A stretch of DNA of 64,000 nt from Channa striata (lineage: Eukaryota > Chordata > Actinopteri > Anabantiformes > Channidae): assembly GCA_033026295.1 (NCBI GenBank), contig CM065172.1:12693665-12757664 (forward strand), read 5' to 3'. How positions within the stretch are numbered: position 1 is the stretch's first letter; every line of letters starts with the position of its first letter. The translations under genes and the position numbers were made by a program. Of the stretch, positions 1-11,533 are shown one piece after another. The notes under the pieces are model-generated. The model was not told the DNA's origin, made no database searches, and saw only the letters and a list, made by a program, of their open reading frames with translations.

Positions 1-1583
1 GTTGATGGTAAAAAATGGGGGGAGGGGTCCATTAGCAGGTGGAGAGTGACAATGTCAAAAGAAGAAGCTGGTGAGTTTGACTGTTATTGACATTTCAAAG
101 TTAGTGTACAGCTGCCTCCGTTCCTCTTTGGATAAATGCTCACAGTTTGTTCAGTGCCTTAATAAGTACAGTATGTGGTCTATTCTTGGCCACACATCTT
201 TGCAGGGTCAGGATTTCTTCTGCCAGGCCACAGCCCTTTTTGATATAGAGAATCAGATACAGCACCAGAAATATAACGAATATAACTGCTTATATTTCTG
301 CTCAAAGTGATGAACTTTCACAAACTATAATTCAGTATAATTTCACTAATGATAATCTTGGTTTAACATTTAATAACATTTCATACTGTTTGCAGACTGC
401 AGACCTCATGCTTCTGTGAGGTTAACATGGTAATAGTCTCTATTGTTGGCAGATGATCTCAGGCCTGGTGTGGTCATGTCTATTGTACTTGTTGGGTCTC
501 TAATTACAAGTCATTGAAGCCCAGTGGTATGCAGGTGTTCCCGCCATTCTATGATTGCACCAGTTGATATCATTGTCAATGAGCCATGTAAGGTTAACGA
601 ATTAGTTCAATCATCAGGCCTAGTGATTTCAGTCACTTCACCTTATGTAACAGTTATTTAGATTGTTTTACAGACAACAAATCATGTCACACTATTGTAT
701 GTAAATAAATACATTCAAATTCTGTGTATAATGGAATCCATGAGTTTTTATTTGACCTTTTAGAATCCTTTTTTCCGGACTTATTGCAACAGTATTTAAA
801 AAATGCTGTTTTAAATGGCAGAGGCCCCAACTTGATTAACTTATTTGTCAAAAGCTCTTTACTTTGGATGTTCATCTTTTTGTTTTTGTTTTTTCCTTGT
901 ATTGTGGGCTTTGGATACATAATGGTATAGGCATAATGTGAATTTCCGTTTGGGATGAATAAAGTAACTATCTGTTAAGATTAAAGTGCTTGCGTTGCAC
1001 AGACGTTTTGTTGTCTGTTATTTATCTGTTTTCCTAAGTTCAGTGTTGTAATTACGTTCAGTCATGTGACACACAGGTTCCACCTTGATAGTCATAGATT
1101 TTCCTAAGGCTACTAGACCTCAAAAAAATCTTATTTTGTTCATTACTGTATATAAAAATAACTCAGTGGTAGTGTAGATTAAAAATTAAGTACTGTTTTT
1201 CAAACTGGATAGTTGTCAATTAATGTCAGTCTACTACCGTTCTGTTCAAAGTTTGATCAGCAACAATCTCCATTATTTTGGAGAACAAATTAGAGACAAG
1301 ATCTCATACAGTGAGTTAGCAATTCTCAGGTAAGTCTGTAAATAAATACATGAAACTCACCAAAGTGTCATCTTTGATTTAACTAGATGCGGCATGTCGG
1401 TCCTGGTCATGTATTTAATCTATCAGGTTGCGGCAGTATAACAGCTTTATATGCACAGTATTATCCACATTGTTTTCCTGTTGTCTTATTTTATGTTTGA
1501 AATGTTTAATATAGCTAAAATTCAAACAACAGTCTGCTTTTATTGTTGATATGAACTGAACTTCTGACTCTTTGTTTTTGAAG
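1..1583. other. Leftmost flank or 5' intron of larp4, no exon recognised
   Basis: AT-rich non-coding sequence ahead of the first recognisable larp4 exon. That exon opens in phase 0 and does not begin with ATG, so the true start exon lies upstream of the window or was not recognised here. A short ATG reading frame at 52-70 followed by GTGAGT looks like an exon end, but joining it to the next exon gives an immediate stop. No RNA gene, mobile element or open frame worth calling was seen. Confidence 0.5.
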
Positions 1584-1701
1584 GTCACCTCTAAGGGCGC
1601 CGGTTTGAACCCAAATGCCAAGGTATGGCAGGAGATGCCTGTGGTCCCCAGCGAGACGGTTTCTAACAGCCCTCACTGGCCCCCCTCAGACATCAGTGAG
1701 G
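1584..1701 (+). CDS. larp4: larp4 exon with PAM2w motif
   Basis: First recognisable coding exon. It reads VTSKGAGLNPNAKVWQE and ends in phase 1 before GTGAGA. LNPNAKVW is the LARP4-type PAM2w motif, in which tryptophan replaces the usual phenylalanine of PAM2; it binds the MLLE domain of poly(A)-binding protein. The exon has no ATG at its start, so another exon upstream must supply initiation. Confidence 0.9.
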
Positions 1702-4700
1702 GTGAGATATCCTTAAGCGACTCTGGTTAGATTTATACTAGAAAAGTTAATGGTTTTTATTAAAATAAGACAATAAGAGCTTAGTTATTTGCTGCTGTCT
1801 TGGAATGAGACCCTTTACCTTATTCACAGGTTATTCTGAGCCATCATCAGCTGGTTGTAAACAGTACACTGTGGGATTCACAGGCCTGGATGACAGCAGC
1901 CCCACAGCAACAGCTGAGATAGCAGTAAATGGAATGGACCCTCCAGAGTTGGGCTTTTCCCCTGCTGAGTCCACCACTACGACCTCAGGTCAGTAACGTA
2001 ATGGATTCATCTCCACATGCCAAATCAAGCTGCAGCTAAAGATTCTTTTGTGTTTTGATAGTTTATTAATTTTTTGCAATAAATAATATTTAGTGTTCAC
2101 AGCAGAATTTTTCCACAAGTAGTGCCTCACAAAGACACTTTGCATTGCTGCACCTAGACAGTCTTTATTTTTTCATATCAGCAGAACATCTGAGCAGTGA
2201 TTTTATTGAGGGACAATAAGGGAATAGACATGTGGTTAAACTTCTCTTTATTGCCCTAAAGAGAGGCATTTCTTTAGCATATCCAACTTAGAATTTTAAA
2301 GCCACTAGAGCCATAAAATCGTAACATCATTATACAATTGTTTTAAATAGCAATTCTTTAACAATGGTTAATGTTACAGTGTCCAAGCATCTTTGTTCTA
2401 CTTCATGGGAAAACGGTTGATTTGCATTAGAGTCTAGGGTATTCCAAGTGGCCACAGAGTATGTTCTCACCCTTTTATATCCCTTCTGTGGCAAAAGGGG
2501 CGGGTGACAAACACCAAATATGGGTTTGACCCCCCAATTACAGCATCTAAAAGCCGTATGTTACAGGTAATGTTATTGTAAAAGCATGTTTTCACTGTTC
2601 TTCCAGTTGACATTGTTTGTTGTTTCTCAATAGATTCCAAAACAGAAGATCAGCCGATTTCCACTGAAAATTTACGAGAGTCTCTTAAGAAAGAGCTGGA
2701 GTTTTATTTCTCTAGGTAAGAGCCAAGAAGAGAAACCAGTTATTTTACAGGATAATACGTGAACTAATCTTAAACTAAAGAAAAGGCTCATTAGCTGGAT
2801 TTCTCTTTTTGTGATTCAGGGAAAACCTCTCAAAGGATTTGTACCTGATGTCCCAGATGGACAGTGACCAATTTGTTCCTATTTGGACCATAGCCAGTAT
2901 GGAGGGCATCAAGGTTCTCACCACTGACATGGACCTCATCCTAGATGTGTTGAGATGTAAGTGAAATGTTGAGGATTAACATTAAAATAATCTGTAGACG
3001 TCTGTTATGTGCATATGTAAATACTTCGAATTTCATTCAGCCTCTCCGATGGTACAAGTGGATGAGAAGGGGGAGAAAGTGCGTCCTAATCACAAGCGGT
3101 GCATCATCATCCTGAGGGAGGTCCCTGAAACTACACCTGTTGAGGTAAATGATGACTTAAAATTAAAAACAGTTTAGAAGTATCAGCTGTTTGATGTCCA
3201 CCTCACATGCAAGGTTGTTCTGTCATTCCCAGGAAGTTGAGTCACTGTTCAAAAATGACAACTGTCCAAAGGTGATAAGTGTTGAATTTGCACACAACAA
3301 CAACTGGTACATCACATTCCAATCAGACACGGATGCTCAGCAGGTACTGCCGGTCAAATTTCACTTCTCATACTGTCTGGAGTTCAAACGTTGCAGCATG
3401 AGTTTACTTGTGGTTCTCTCTCCCTAGGCATACAAGTACTTGAGAGAGGAAGTCAAAACATTTCAGGGAAAACCCATAATGGTGAGTCAAATTTGTCAAA
3501 ATTTGAAAAGGCTACTTTTGTGTAAAGTCCTTGTCTTGATTTGACATGTGTATCTCCCTCTTTCCTGCTGACAGGCTAGGATAAAGGCCATCAACACGTT
3601 CTTTGCAAAGAATGGCTACCGTAGCATGGACAACAGCCTGTATGCTCAGCAGTCACAGAACCAGTCCCAGTACAGCTCTCCACTCTACATGCAGCATGTC
3701 TACCCCCAACAGCAGTACCCAGTCTACGGCATCGTACCTCCCACCTGGACACCTTCGCCCACACCATATTTTGAAACTCCTCTGGTGAGACACATAATAC
3801 TTGTGCTATTATGCAGTTACATTAACAAAACCCTACTCTGGAATTCACCCCTAATGCTGCTTAATCAATTCTCTTGCTGTTCACAATCTGCATTTAATCT
3901 GTAAATCTAAGCCAAGATATTAACCCGGCCCCAAAAAACCTGCATCATGCACATGTGAAAATCTGGTTGATCTGTGTGTAATCAGCGTGCACAGAATGAT
4001 ATAAAATTAAGCTGTGGCAAATCAGACATGCATCTTCAAAAAAAAAAAAGTCATAGTCTGCTTGTTACATGCAGAGCTGTGGCAGATTCCCTGTCACAAG
4101 GACCTGTTACAGGCAAGCAGAGAAGTCCTTCACCCACACCCTGAACTGTGATGTCTGCATGCTTACCTGTGTAAAGGTCTAACTTGCACAACTTGGTCTG
4201 GCTAGAGGGCTAACCTCACAGGATAGTTTCTGTCAATCTAAAGTTCCCAGGCTTCTTCAATGTGTCCTGTGGTGTCTAGGACTAAATGTTCGAACATTCT
4301 AGTGCTCCATGGTAGATATTAGTTTTTATGCTTAAAGTGTATTTGGCTATTCCTACTCACCATGTGGGTTTTAATGGGCTACCACCAGGGATATACCCTT
4401 TCACTGTATGCTTTCTGAAGGGTGTTCATGAGTTGCAGTGCAGTTAGGATTTGTGTTCCATCTTAGGACCTGCTGTTGGTGATAGAGGCCTTGTACTTCT
4501 CTGTTGTAGTCAATTGAGTCAGTTGATATAATTTATTTTTTTTTTTTTATATATACAACATGGCAGTTCTCCTGGCTTTTGCATCAGCTTAGAAAGTGAT
4601 CCCCATGTCTGTGCACAATTCCTGCTCTCAGTTTGCAGCTGAGGTCTTGAAGGTCACTTTGCCCCTTGCACAGCCTATGAACCTGAGATTGTCTCCGTAG

Positions 4701-7700
4701 CCTATAGCTGTATGACAATTGAGCTTCAAAGTGTATCCTGCCATTTGAAGCTAATCCAGTACAGGGCCAAGTGCTGTCCAACAGCAACTTGTTCACAGGA
4801 TTGTGGAGGTGATCTTCTAATGGTAAGGGTGTCCCCTTTTCCTCAGGGCATAAGGGCACATTAGACGAGGGACTGTGTCATCATCAAGGGTGCTATTTAT
4901 TGGGATATCTGTAGGGAATATCTGATCTTCTCAGCACACAGTTCTATGGTTTTATTATTTGGACATAATAGTCTTTTCAGTGGCTAATTCTTTTCTTTCT
5001 TCTGGGTCTTTTGCCGCATAGTCATAGCCTTGCTCTGATTCTGGTGCTGCTCAGTTTATGACCTTAACTTTCTGTTGTTCAGTGGATCGACTGAAATGGA
5101 TCTATAGATTACATATGTATCTCTGGTTTCCTGAAGAATAGAAGGGAGGTACAGCACTACAATGCTGCCTTAGAGTAGCTGTGAAGAGCAGCTTTAAAAC
5201 TAAAGGAAACCATGGTGACAGTATTTATTTGAGAGGGAGGGGCCAACGATAGGTTATGTATGTGTAACCTGTTGTTAGATTTGAAAACAACCTTACTATC
5301 CTTTGGGAACCAGTGGGTAAATGTTCACATGGTAATTTGGTAATATTGTCTTTTACTTTTTCCAATTGCAGGCACCATTTCCTAACAGTAGCTTTGTGAA
5401 TGGGTTTGGCTCCGCAGGACACTACAAAACTGGTTCAACTTCTCTTAATATCACTCGCCCTTTCAACAGAAACCGGTAAGGAATTCTTTAGATATTGCTA
5501 AATCTGCTATTGGTGTAAACATTTTCAAATTGGAATGTTTTACCACTTGTGTCATTGTTTGCATGAAGTTAAACGGTGAACATCATATCATTTGCAAAAA
5601 ACGTTGTCTAAATACAATGCAACTTAACCAGGGAAATGTTCCTCACCCCCTGTCTTCTTACTGTCCCCACAGTGTTCCCCTCTATTCAAGAAAGAATGTA
5701 ATAAATGCCTTCAGGTACCACTGCTATAATGTGCAATAAGCTTCATCACTACCTCATCTCTTATCATATTGCAGTAGCAAATGGCTAAATCCATAATGGG
5801 GCCCTTGCTTTCTGCCAATCAGAGTTCTATGGCTATAATCTTTTGTCAGTGTGATAAATGTTTGTTGCCAGGTAATGGGCATCCTGGATTTGTCATGTCA
5901 TTTGATAAATGTAGGCTTTCCAGTTATCTCCACCTTGGCTTTAAAATATCAACTTTGCATTTACATTAATTCATGTAACAGTTTCTATCGATCACAACTA
6001 ACCATCTTTTTTTTTTTTTAACTGCTGCTTTGATTGTCAGTGATTGCACAACCATATGTGATGTTTCTCATAACAAAGAAATGCTGACCTAGGCATTTGT
6101 CTGGTCAGCACAGCAGTTAAGCTTTAATTTGTATCCTTTAGTTCTTTTTTGTTTTGTTTAGTTTTTCTTGGTGAAGAGATGACAAATTGGCAAGTTTGTA
6201 TATGGTGAAAGGCATCTTTGCAAGGAAAATTACTTCATTCCACTCTTCCCAAGTCAGACCTGGTGATGAGATCATGATGCACATAGAGGGAGACCAGGGA
6301 GTGGAGTAACTGGCTTTGGTTCTCTCTTTTCCCTATAAAACATGTTTTCTCTCTCTCTACTCCTCCCTTAAAAAGTCAGGTGCTTCACTCCCATCCCAGT
6401 GAGCATTCAGATTATGAGATCTGAGGGTCAAAGACTCATGGGAAGATCAGCTATTGTGAAATGTGTTGCAAGGTTTTTGACAATTAGTTTTTGTTTGTTG
6501 AAGTTAAATTTATGGTGAATTAAGATATTAGCAGCGTGTTGATTGGCATTTTCAGCTCTACTAAATGAGTTGATGATTTGTTGCAAAGTGCCAAACGATA
6601 TGTTGACATAAAAAACTTCAACCAATCATTAGCAACAAAATAGTCCAAACACCCCTTGCATGTCTGGAGTTATCCTGGAGACAAAGCATGCTGTCTTATT
6701 ATTCCTGTAATGTCAAGTTTCATTTAGTGCCACCAGTGTTTCATTTGAACTAATTTGGCTCTTAGTCTCTGTTATCTAAAATTGTTGATGGACCTTAAAC
6801 AAATATGAATTAATATTATTTATAGAGGCGAAATGTAGTATATTATAAAACCACTGTGAAAATGGTTCAGGTTTCTATATGCCAAAACATACTCCTCATA
6901 TTGGTCTCACAGTGGTTTAACATATTAAAGCCCATAAATACTTGTTGTGTAAGTGTATTACCTGCTGAACATTTTGCAAAGCATTAAGATATAAAGTAAT
7001 CTCAATCAGGGGTGTTTAGCATATTTATTAGGGCAGTGTCTTTGTATTTTTCATGCTTGTAAATGCACTACCACCTGACAAGAACGTAATTTTCATTTTC
7101 AAGGTGTCATGTTCTTTCAGATTGATTTCTGTTCATATTTTTGTTCCATCCAAAGTTATTTTAAGAATGTTACTGGAAAGTGTGTGCTGTTTTCTAGTGT
7201 TTGGGCTTATCATGTAAAAAACATTAGTATGGTCATGAACACCCCCTGAAGATTATTCTTAAGTTACTGAGGACAAAATGTTCTCCATCAACGTTACAAG
7301 AAACACTGGTTGCTAATGTCTTGTGCTTTGTTTTGTTTTTTATTAGCCACGTTTCACCTTGTTTCTTTTCACCTGTTACCGTGCACTAGAAACCATGTCA
7401 AGCCTTCAGTGAGGACAAGTGAGATGACCCCAGCGTCGGTAACTCCTGTCCCTCTGGAGAGCCTAACTGGACTGCGTAGCCACCAGCCTCCAGCTTCCGT
7501 AGCTGCTGCCACGACCACTAACCCAATACAGACGGCCTCTGACCTGAGCACAGCCTTTTCGCATCTCTCCTCCTCTTCGTCGTCTTTGGAACCCAGCGAT
7601 GACAGTGGGATGGCTGGACGTGGAAGGTATGCCCGTTTGACCTGTTGCTTCCTGATTTTTGTCTGACAGCAATGGCCACTGCTCAGAGGCATTCATTTTG

Positions 7701-8738
7701 TTAGTGACACTTGATTGATCATTTCTATGTATTTCAGACGGAGCACAACCTACAGGGGAACACGAAGGAGGCGAGAAGATGAACGGATTATGGTAAATGT
7801 CAATTTTGTGTCGTCCTAGAACTTCTGTGTTGTACTTAAACCGTAAACCACCTCGTGCTTATACCCTCTTGGATGCATTTCCCATTTCCTCTCGCAGAGA
7901 CCTGGACCGTTAGCCGAAGTCAAAGTTTCTCCACCCAAGTTTGACTTGGCTGCCACCAATTTCCCACCTCTTCCCTGGCTGCGTGGTCAGTACACAAGGA
8001 GAGCCAGTTCTAGAAAACCGAATGTCTGATGTGGTACGTGGCTTGTACAGGGACAAGGTAAGAAAGTTAGACCGTAACAGTTTGTAAATCTTGTAAAAAT
8101 ATAGCATTGAAAGGATTGTTGGGAAATCACATCCAAGATTTGAAATGCATGCGTCCTTTATTTTTTACAGACAGAAAACATCAATAAAGAAGCTACTGTG
8201 AGTCCAAGTTCAGGCCAACCACCAGTCACAGAGGAGGCTGTAGCCGTCTCAAGTCCTGCTCTGACAAAACCTGCTACACAACCACTTGGACCTTCTGCCT
8301 CTGGGTACAGTTTCCCTAATGATTATAAATTCTGTAGTTTTGCTAAGCTGTGTCAAACTTTAAATGTTAACTTCATTTTGTGTAATACTTGGTGTAGCAG
8401 TACCACTCGTCAGGAGAAAAGGGTTGAACGGGCAGAAATCCCAGCTCCAAAAGCAGTTGCACGCACACCTGTTCAAACTACGGCCAACCCCTCCTCCTCG
8501 TCCTCTACACAACCTGTACCAAGCTCCAGGCCTCAGACCTCTGCACCCATGCCAGCAACAGCCACCACACCAGCCTCTGCTACAGCCCCGATTCCTACCC
8601 CTGCACAGGTAAGAGTCTGGTTGTTGGCAATGCCAACCATCACTTGGCCACATTTATTGTCCCGATGATGAGATCTTTTGCGCATAGAGGGAAGTGAGGT
8701 AGTGGACTCGATGGTTTTGGTTCTGTCACTCTTTCAGA

Positions 8739-8769
<31 letters not shown>

Positions 8770-9319
8770 CCCCTCCCCCCGTCTCTCATACCACATATCC
8801 AGAGAGTTCACTCCTACCCCAATGAGCGTTAAGATTATGAGATCTGAGGGTTTAGGAAGCAGATATTAAATAAAAATAATTATTTTTCATCACCTAAAGT
8901 TAATCTTTTTTCCTGCGTTGACTCAGGAGCCACGGAAGCTCAGCTATGCCGAGGTGTGCCAGCGGCCACCTAAGGATCCTCCACCTGCAGCCCCTAGCCC
9001 AGCTTCCAGTGGCACTGCGTCAGGCCAGCCGTTACGCGAGTTACGTGTGAACAAGGCTGAGGAACCAGGCTCAAGCAGTGGACCAGGAGACAAGCATGAG
9101 AAAAGCCACGACAGAGAGGGGGGATGGGAATGCAAGGAAAGCCGACCACCACGTGAACGTGACTCTCAAGGCTACTACCGCAGCAATGGCCCCAGAGGAA
9201 CCGCAGGCCTCAAGTTCCGGGAACAGAGGCGTCCTGCTCCAGCCCGACGCAGCTCCCCACAGGGAGGCTACAGGCACACCGGCAAAGAGCAGAATATTCC
9301 ACCAGTATCGCCAAAGTAA
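1584..9319 (+). CDS. larp4: La-related protein 4 (larp4), 5' end missing, one frameshift
   Basis: La-related protein 4, a cytoplasmic RNA-binding protein that binds poly(A), poly(A)-binding protein and RACK1 and stabilises mRNA (family knowledge). Coding exons: 1584-1701, 1830-1988, 2634-2715, 2820-2956, 3041-3144, 3233-3343, 3428-3481, 3575-3784, 5372-5475, 7390-7626, 7738-7792, 7898-8057, 8171-8304, 8398-8608, 8927-9319. All have GT-AG borders and compatible phases. The joined product is about 755 residues, close to the roughly 720 of mammalian LARP4. In order it shows a PAM2w motif (LNPNAKVW), a La motif (about residues 107-183), an RRM ending in MARIKAINTFFAKNGYR, a low-complexity middle, an RRRREDER basic patch and the C-terminal LSYAEVCQRPPK motif. 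LARP4B has a diverged RRM end and different C-terminus, so LARP4 fits better. Odd: one extra C at 7973-7975 breaks the frame. The initiating exon is not found. Confidence 0.93.
2634..3144 (+). CDS. larp4: larp4 La-motif exons
   Basis: Three exons (2634-2715, 2820-2956, 3041-3144) encode the winged-helix La motif. Visible landmarks are LEFYFSRENLSKDLYL, SQMDSDQFVPIWTIA and QVDEKGEKVRP, all highly conserved in the LARP4 family. The La motif and adjoining RRM form the La module; in LARP4 the PAM2w region also contributes to poly(A) recognition. Intron phases match exactly. Confidence 0.93.
3041..3784 (+). CDS. larp4: larp4 RRM exons
   Basis: Exons 3041-3144, 3233-3343, 3428-3481 and 3575-3784 carry the RRM. 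Its strands read RCIIILREV and NWYITFQSDTDAQQAYKYL, and it ends in KTFQGKPIMARIKA. The downstream part (YGIVPPTWTPSPTPYFETP) matches the conserved segment after the RRM in LARP4 proteins. Confidence 0.92.
3785..5371. other. larp4 intron with unidentified old repeat-like sequence
   Basis: Intron of about 1.6 kb. From about 4060 to 5060 base composition is more balanced than the surrounding AT-rich intron, like a decayed insertion. Both strands have many stops, and I could not tie the short open frames to any protein family. T runs occur near 4536-4548. No exon seen. Confidence 0.4.
6257..6429 (+). repeat. C/D-snoRNA-like intronic unit, copy 1
   Basis: In the larp4 intron between exons 5475 and 7390. 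It starts with a C-box-like GTGATGA (6263-6269) and ends with a D-box-like CTGA (6421-6424). GACC before the C box can pair with GGTC after the D box, as in the terminal stem of C/D snoRNAs. A diverged copy with the same order lies at 8661-8850, and the similarity stops close to the paired ends. At about 173 nt it is long for this class. It could instead be an ordinary dispersed repeat. No guide target was identified. Confidence 0.4.
7390..7626 (+). CDS. larp4: larp4 low-complexity exon
   Basis: Encodes NHVKPSVRTSEMTPASV followed by a long Ser/Thr/Ala/Pro-rich stretch ending MAGRGR. The start aligns with the NRVKP segment of LARP4 and the end with its GRGRR patch; the middle is poorly conserved across the family. 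Phase 2 at both ends fits its neighbours. Confidence 0.85.
7898..8057 (+). CDS. larp4: larp4 exon with a one-base frameshift
   Basis: The first part reads KFDLAATNFPPLP, the conserved LARP4 segment. After CCC at 7973-7975 the frame moves and hits TGA at 8027-8029. Taken one base later, the rest reads EPVLENRMSDVVRGLYRDK, again conserved LARP4, and meets the next exon in phase. The exon is 160 bases while both flanking introns are phase 0, so one base is in excess. A CC to CCC insertion is the simplest explanation, probably an assembly or sequencing error. Confidence 0.9.
8661..8850 (+). repeat. C/D-snoRNA-like intronic unit, copy 2
   Basis: In the larp4 intron 8609-8926. C-box-like ATGATGA (8665-8671) is followed by the shared segment GCGCATAGAGGGA, a CT-repeat middle, the shared block near 8808-8850 and a D-box-like CTGA (8844-8847). 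CCC at 8661-8663 can pair with GGG at 8848-8850. The D box lies about 79 bases before the next exon, the spacing typical of intron-encoded C/D snoRNAs in vertebrates. It is a diverged copy of 6257-6429. Function is inferred only. Confidence 0.42.
8742..8769. repeat. (CT)n microsatellite
   Basis: About 14 CT units inside the snoRNA-like copy 2, followed by a C-rich tract. Copy 1 has a shorter CT/T-rich tract at the same place, so the expansion arose within an existing pyrimidine-rich spacer. Confidence 0.9.
8927..9319 (+). CDS. larp4: larp4 last coding exon
   Basis: Begins EPRKLSYAEVCQRPPKDPP, the conserved C-terminal motif of LARP4 and LARP4B, continues with PLRELRVN and a basic Arg-rich tail (REQRRPAPARR), and ends KEQNIPPVSPK before TAA at 9317-9319. 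The end matches the LARP4 terminus KEQYVPPRSPK closely. Confidence 0.93.
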   Translation, partial: EPRKLSYAEVCQRPPKDPPPAAPSPASSGTASGQPLRELRVNKAEEPGSSSGPGDKHEKSHDREGGWECKESRPPRERDSQGYYRSNGPRGTAGLKFREQRRPAPARRSSPQGGYRHTGKEQNIPPVSPK

Positions 9320-11533
9320 AAACTTTGATATGAATATAAGAAAGATGTATGAATATATATACGTGGATATATATAATTATATAAAAATGATTAACATAAA
9401 AGCAACAACATTATGGTAGCCACCTTCTCCTCTGGAACTTGTCCAGTGAAAAGCTTTTAAAATGACAATGAGACTGGGACATCCAGGACTAATGGGCAAA
9501 ATGACACTGAAGAACATTGACAAGTGATTTTTAAAAAGGAAAGGAAAAAATCTTGTTTTGACCTCCAGCGTTATGCTTAAAACGATTCAAGTGATTTATC
9601 TGGACGTCATTTCATTTATGCTCTGGTAGGGAAAGGTGGGATGCGGGGTCTTGTAAATGGCCCCCTACCGTGTGTTTGGGTTTTGTTTTTTTTTTTCTTA
9701 TTGATTTAAAGAATAGATGTTGGTCTTCAAGAACTATATGCACTAAGAAGAAAAGAACATGCATAAACGTCATGTACATATACAAAGATATCACTAACAC
9801 GCAATGAGACATCAGGTTTTTTTTTTTTCCCTTGTGTGCTTAGGATTGCAAGTTTGACTCAAGGGTTTGACTGATGTCTGTTTATGCATTGATTGTTGAA
9901 ATGATATGTAGTGTACGTCTGCACTGCAATGGATGACTCACGATTTTTACATCAAAAATTTCAGAATCATTGTCCTGGAACTGGACAGTGTGGTCTTCTA
10001 ATGTATAATAATGAAATGTTCTATGATGGTATTTTGATCGTGGTTCATGATTGGCTTAAATTGTATTAGTCAGATATCAAACTGTTGACGCATACCACAG
10101 TCAGATGTGTGGTTTTGTTTGAAGCTCACTCACTTTGGGGTGTTCACTGGCCTGTTAGTAAAGGTGAACCTACTAGCCTGGTCCAAAGTTTTTCATGTTG
10201 AGTTTTATTTCAGATTAAACCTTTTTGAGTGTACCCACTCTAACTGATTCAGACTATTGTTGTGTTGATAATCAGTCATGTTCTCTGTTTACAGGTTTGT
10301 TTTGGTAGTAGGGATTTTCTTTTAAAAAAAAAAAAGTATAGGTAAATGGTGAGATTTGACTGTTCAGTGCGCCTAATGATTTAGGTGAGGTTTGTCTTTT
10401 CTACATCATCACAGGATATCCAGGTTAACCTTATATCTGTGAATTGTTCTTAACAAAGACATAGTGTCAAACAGATTGAGTGATGATAAAGAATATTTGG
10501 CAGCCAAGTCATGGGTAAAAAGAATTTAACATTATCATGCTATGTGCCAGCTGCCTATGGTTTTAATATGCTAGGATAAAGTTTTGATTGTGTTTTTTTT
10601 TTTCTTCCAATTGTCTTGGAAACTTCTGGCACAGTGAAACTGGATTTTGAAGAATCTGTAGAGGTGTAGATGCCTATGCTATATTATAATAACCATTCAC
10701 TAGAAATGTGTGTGGGAGAATGTAATTGTTCTAGTACTGAAATTACAAAAGGCGGCTTTTGACAAAAGGTATCACAACCAGATTGTTTTGTGCTTTTAGG
10801 GTGAGTTTGCTTTCTTTTTTTTTTTTTTTTTTTTTTTAAGTTTTGAAAAACAGTCTAACTTAGAATTTTGAAGTTTGACTCACTGTATGTATTGCTTTTT
10901 AAAATTATTTATTTTAATTCTGATGCGCAACGCTTTTCTCCCAATCTTGTTAGGCTGGTTTCCCCAAAGTTGTGTGAAAATGCATTGGCTAAATAAAATC
11001 ACGCATATGACGTTAATATACTGTTCAAGATATCAGCTGAGAGAAATTACTTGATGCATTGGCTTTGGGTTTAGTAATGCAGTTAATGAGTAACCAATCA
11101 CTGGGGCTGTGTTTTCTTTTTCAATTATGAGTAAGAGCAGCTAGTGATCTAGTATAATTAAATAAATGCACTAACTTGTTTTAAAAAGAATCGTATGAAT
11201 AATGTGAAATTAACTAAAAGCATTAGGTTGTTGACAGGCTTGCAAATATTTACAAGAATTGCTTTCCCTTGTAATATGTTTGGGTTATTTTCAGTTAATT
11301 TGGGTTAGGGTGGCAAAAAGAATTCTAGTAATGGATTAACAAAGTGTTTGAGACACAAAATCCTAGAACTGTATGAAATGTCACCAAAAATAAATTATTT
11401 TGATTTGGCTTAACAGTGTCACATCCTTTTCTGCTCTGTTGTGCAAACACATGTACATTAATCAATGATCTTTTTAAGGTGTTACATAAATAGATCCAGG
11501 CCTTTATAGAGTTTAAAGGTTATTAAAAATAAA
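9320..11533 (+). other. larp4: larp4 3' untranslated region
   Basis: About 2.2 kb after the TAA with no convincing open frame. It holds several A/T runs, among them 23 T at 10815-10837. The UTR probably ends after AATAAA at 11389-11394 or 11528-11533. Its exact end cannot be read from genomic sequence. Confidence 0.6.
11528..11533 (+). terminator. Candidate polyadenylation signal for larp4
   Basis: AATAAA, the second of two canonical hexamers (the other at 11389-11394) that could end the larp4 transcript. It lies about 275 bases before the Tc1-like remnant. Confidence 0.5.

Noticed and set aside
52..70. ATG frame followed by GTGAGT as first larp4 exon
   Set aside because: It ends in phase 1 while the next exon starts in phase 0; joining gives an immediate stop. 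It could only be non-coding.
7898..8057. larp4 as a pseudogene
   Set aside because: Apart from one base the gene is intact, introns are kept and both sides of the break are conserved.
8360..8653. Antisense frame over larp4 exon
   Set aside because: Shadow of the Pro/Ser-rich larp4 coding exon on the other strand.
1584..9319. LARP4B in place of LARP4
   Set aside because: FAHNNNWYITFQSDTDAQQ, MARIKAINTFFAKNGYR and the C-terminal VSPK follow LARP4.
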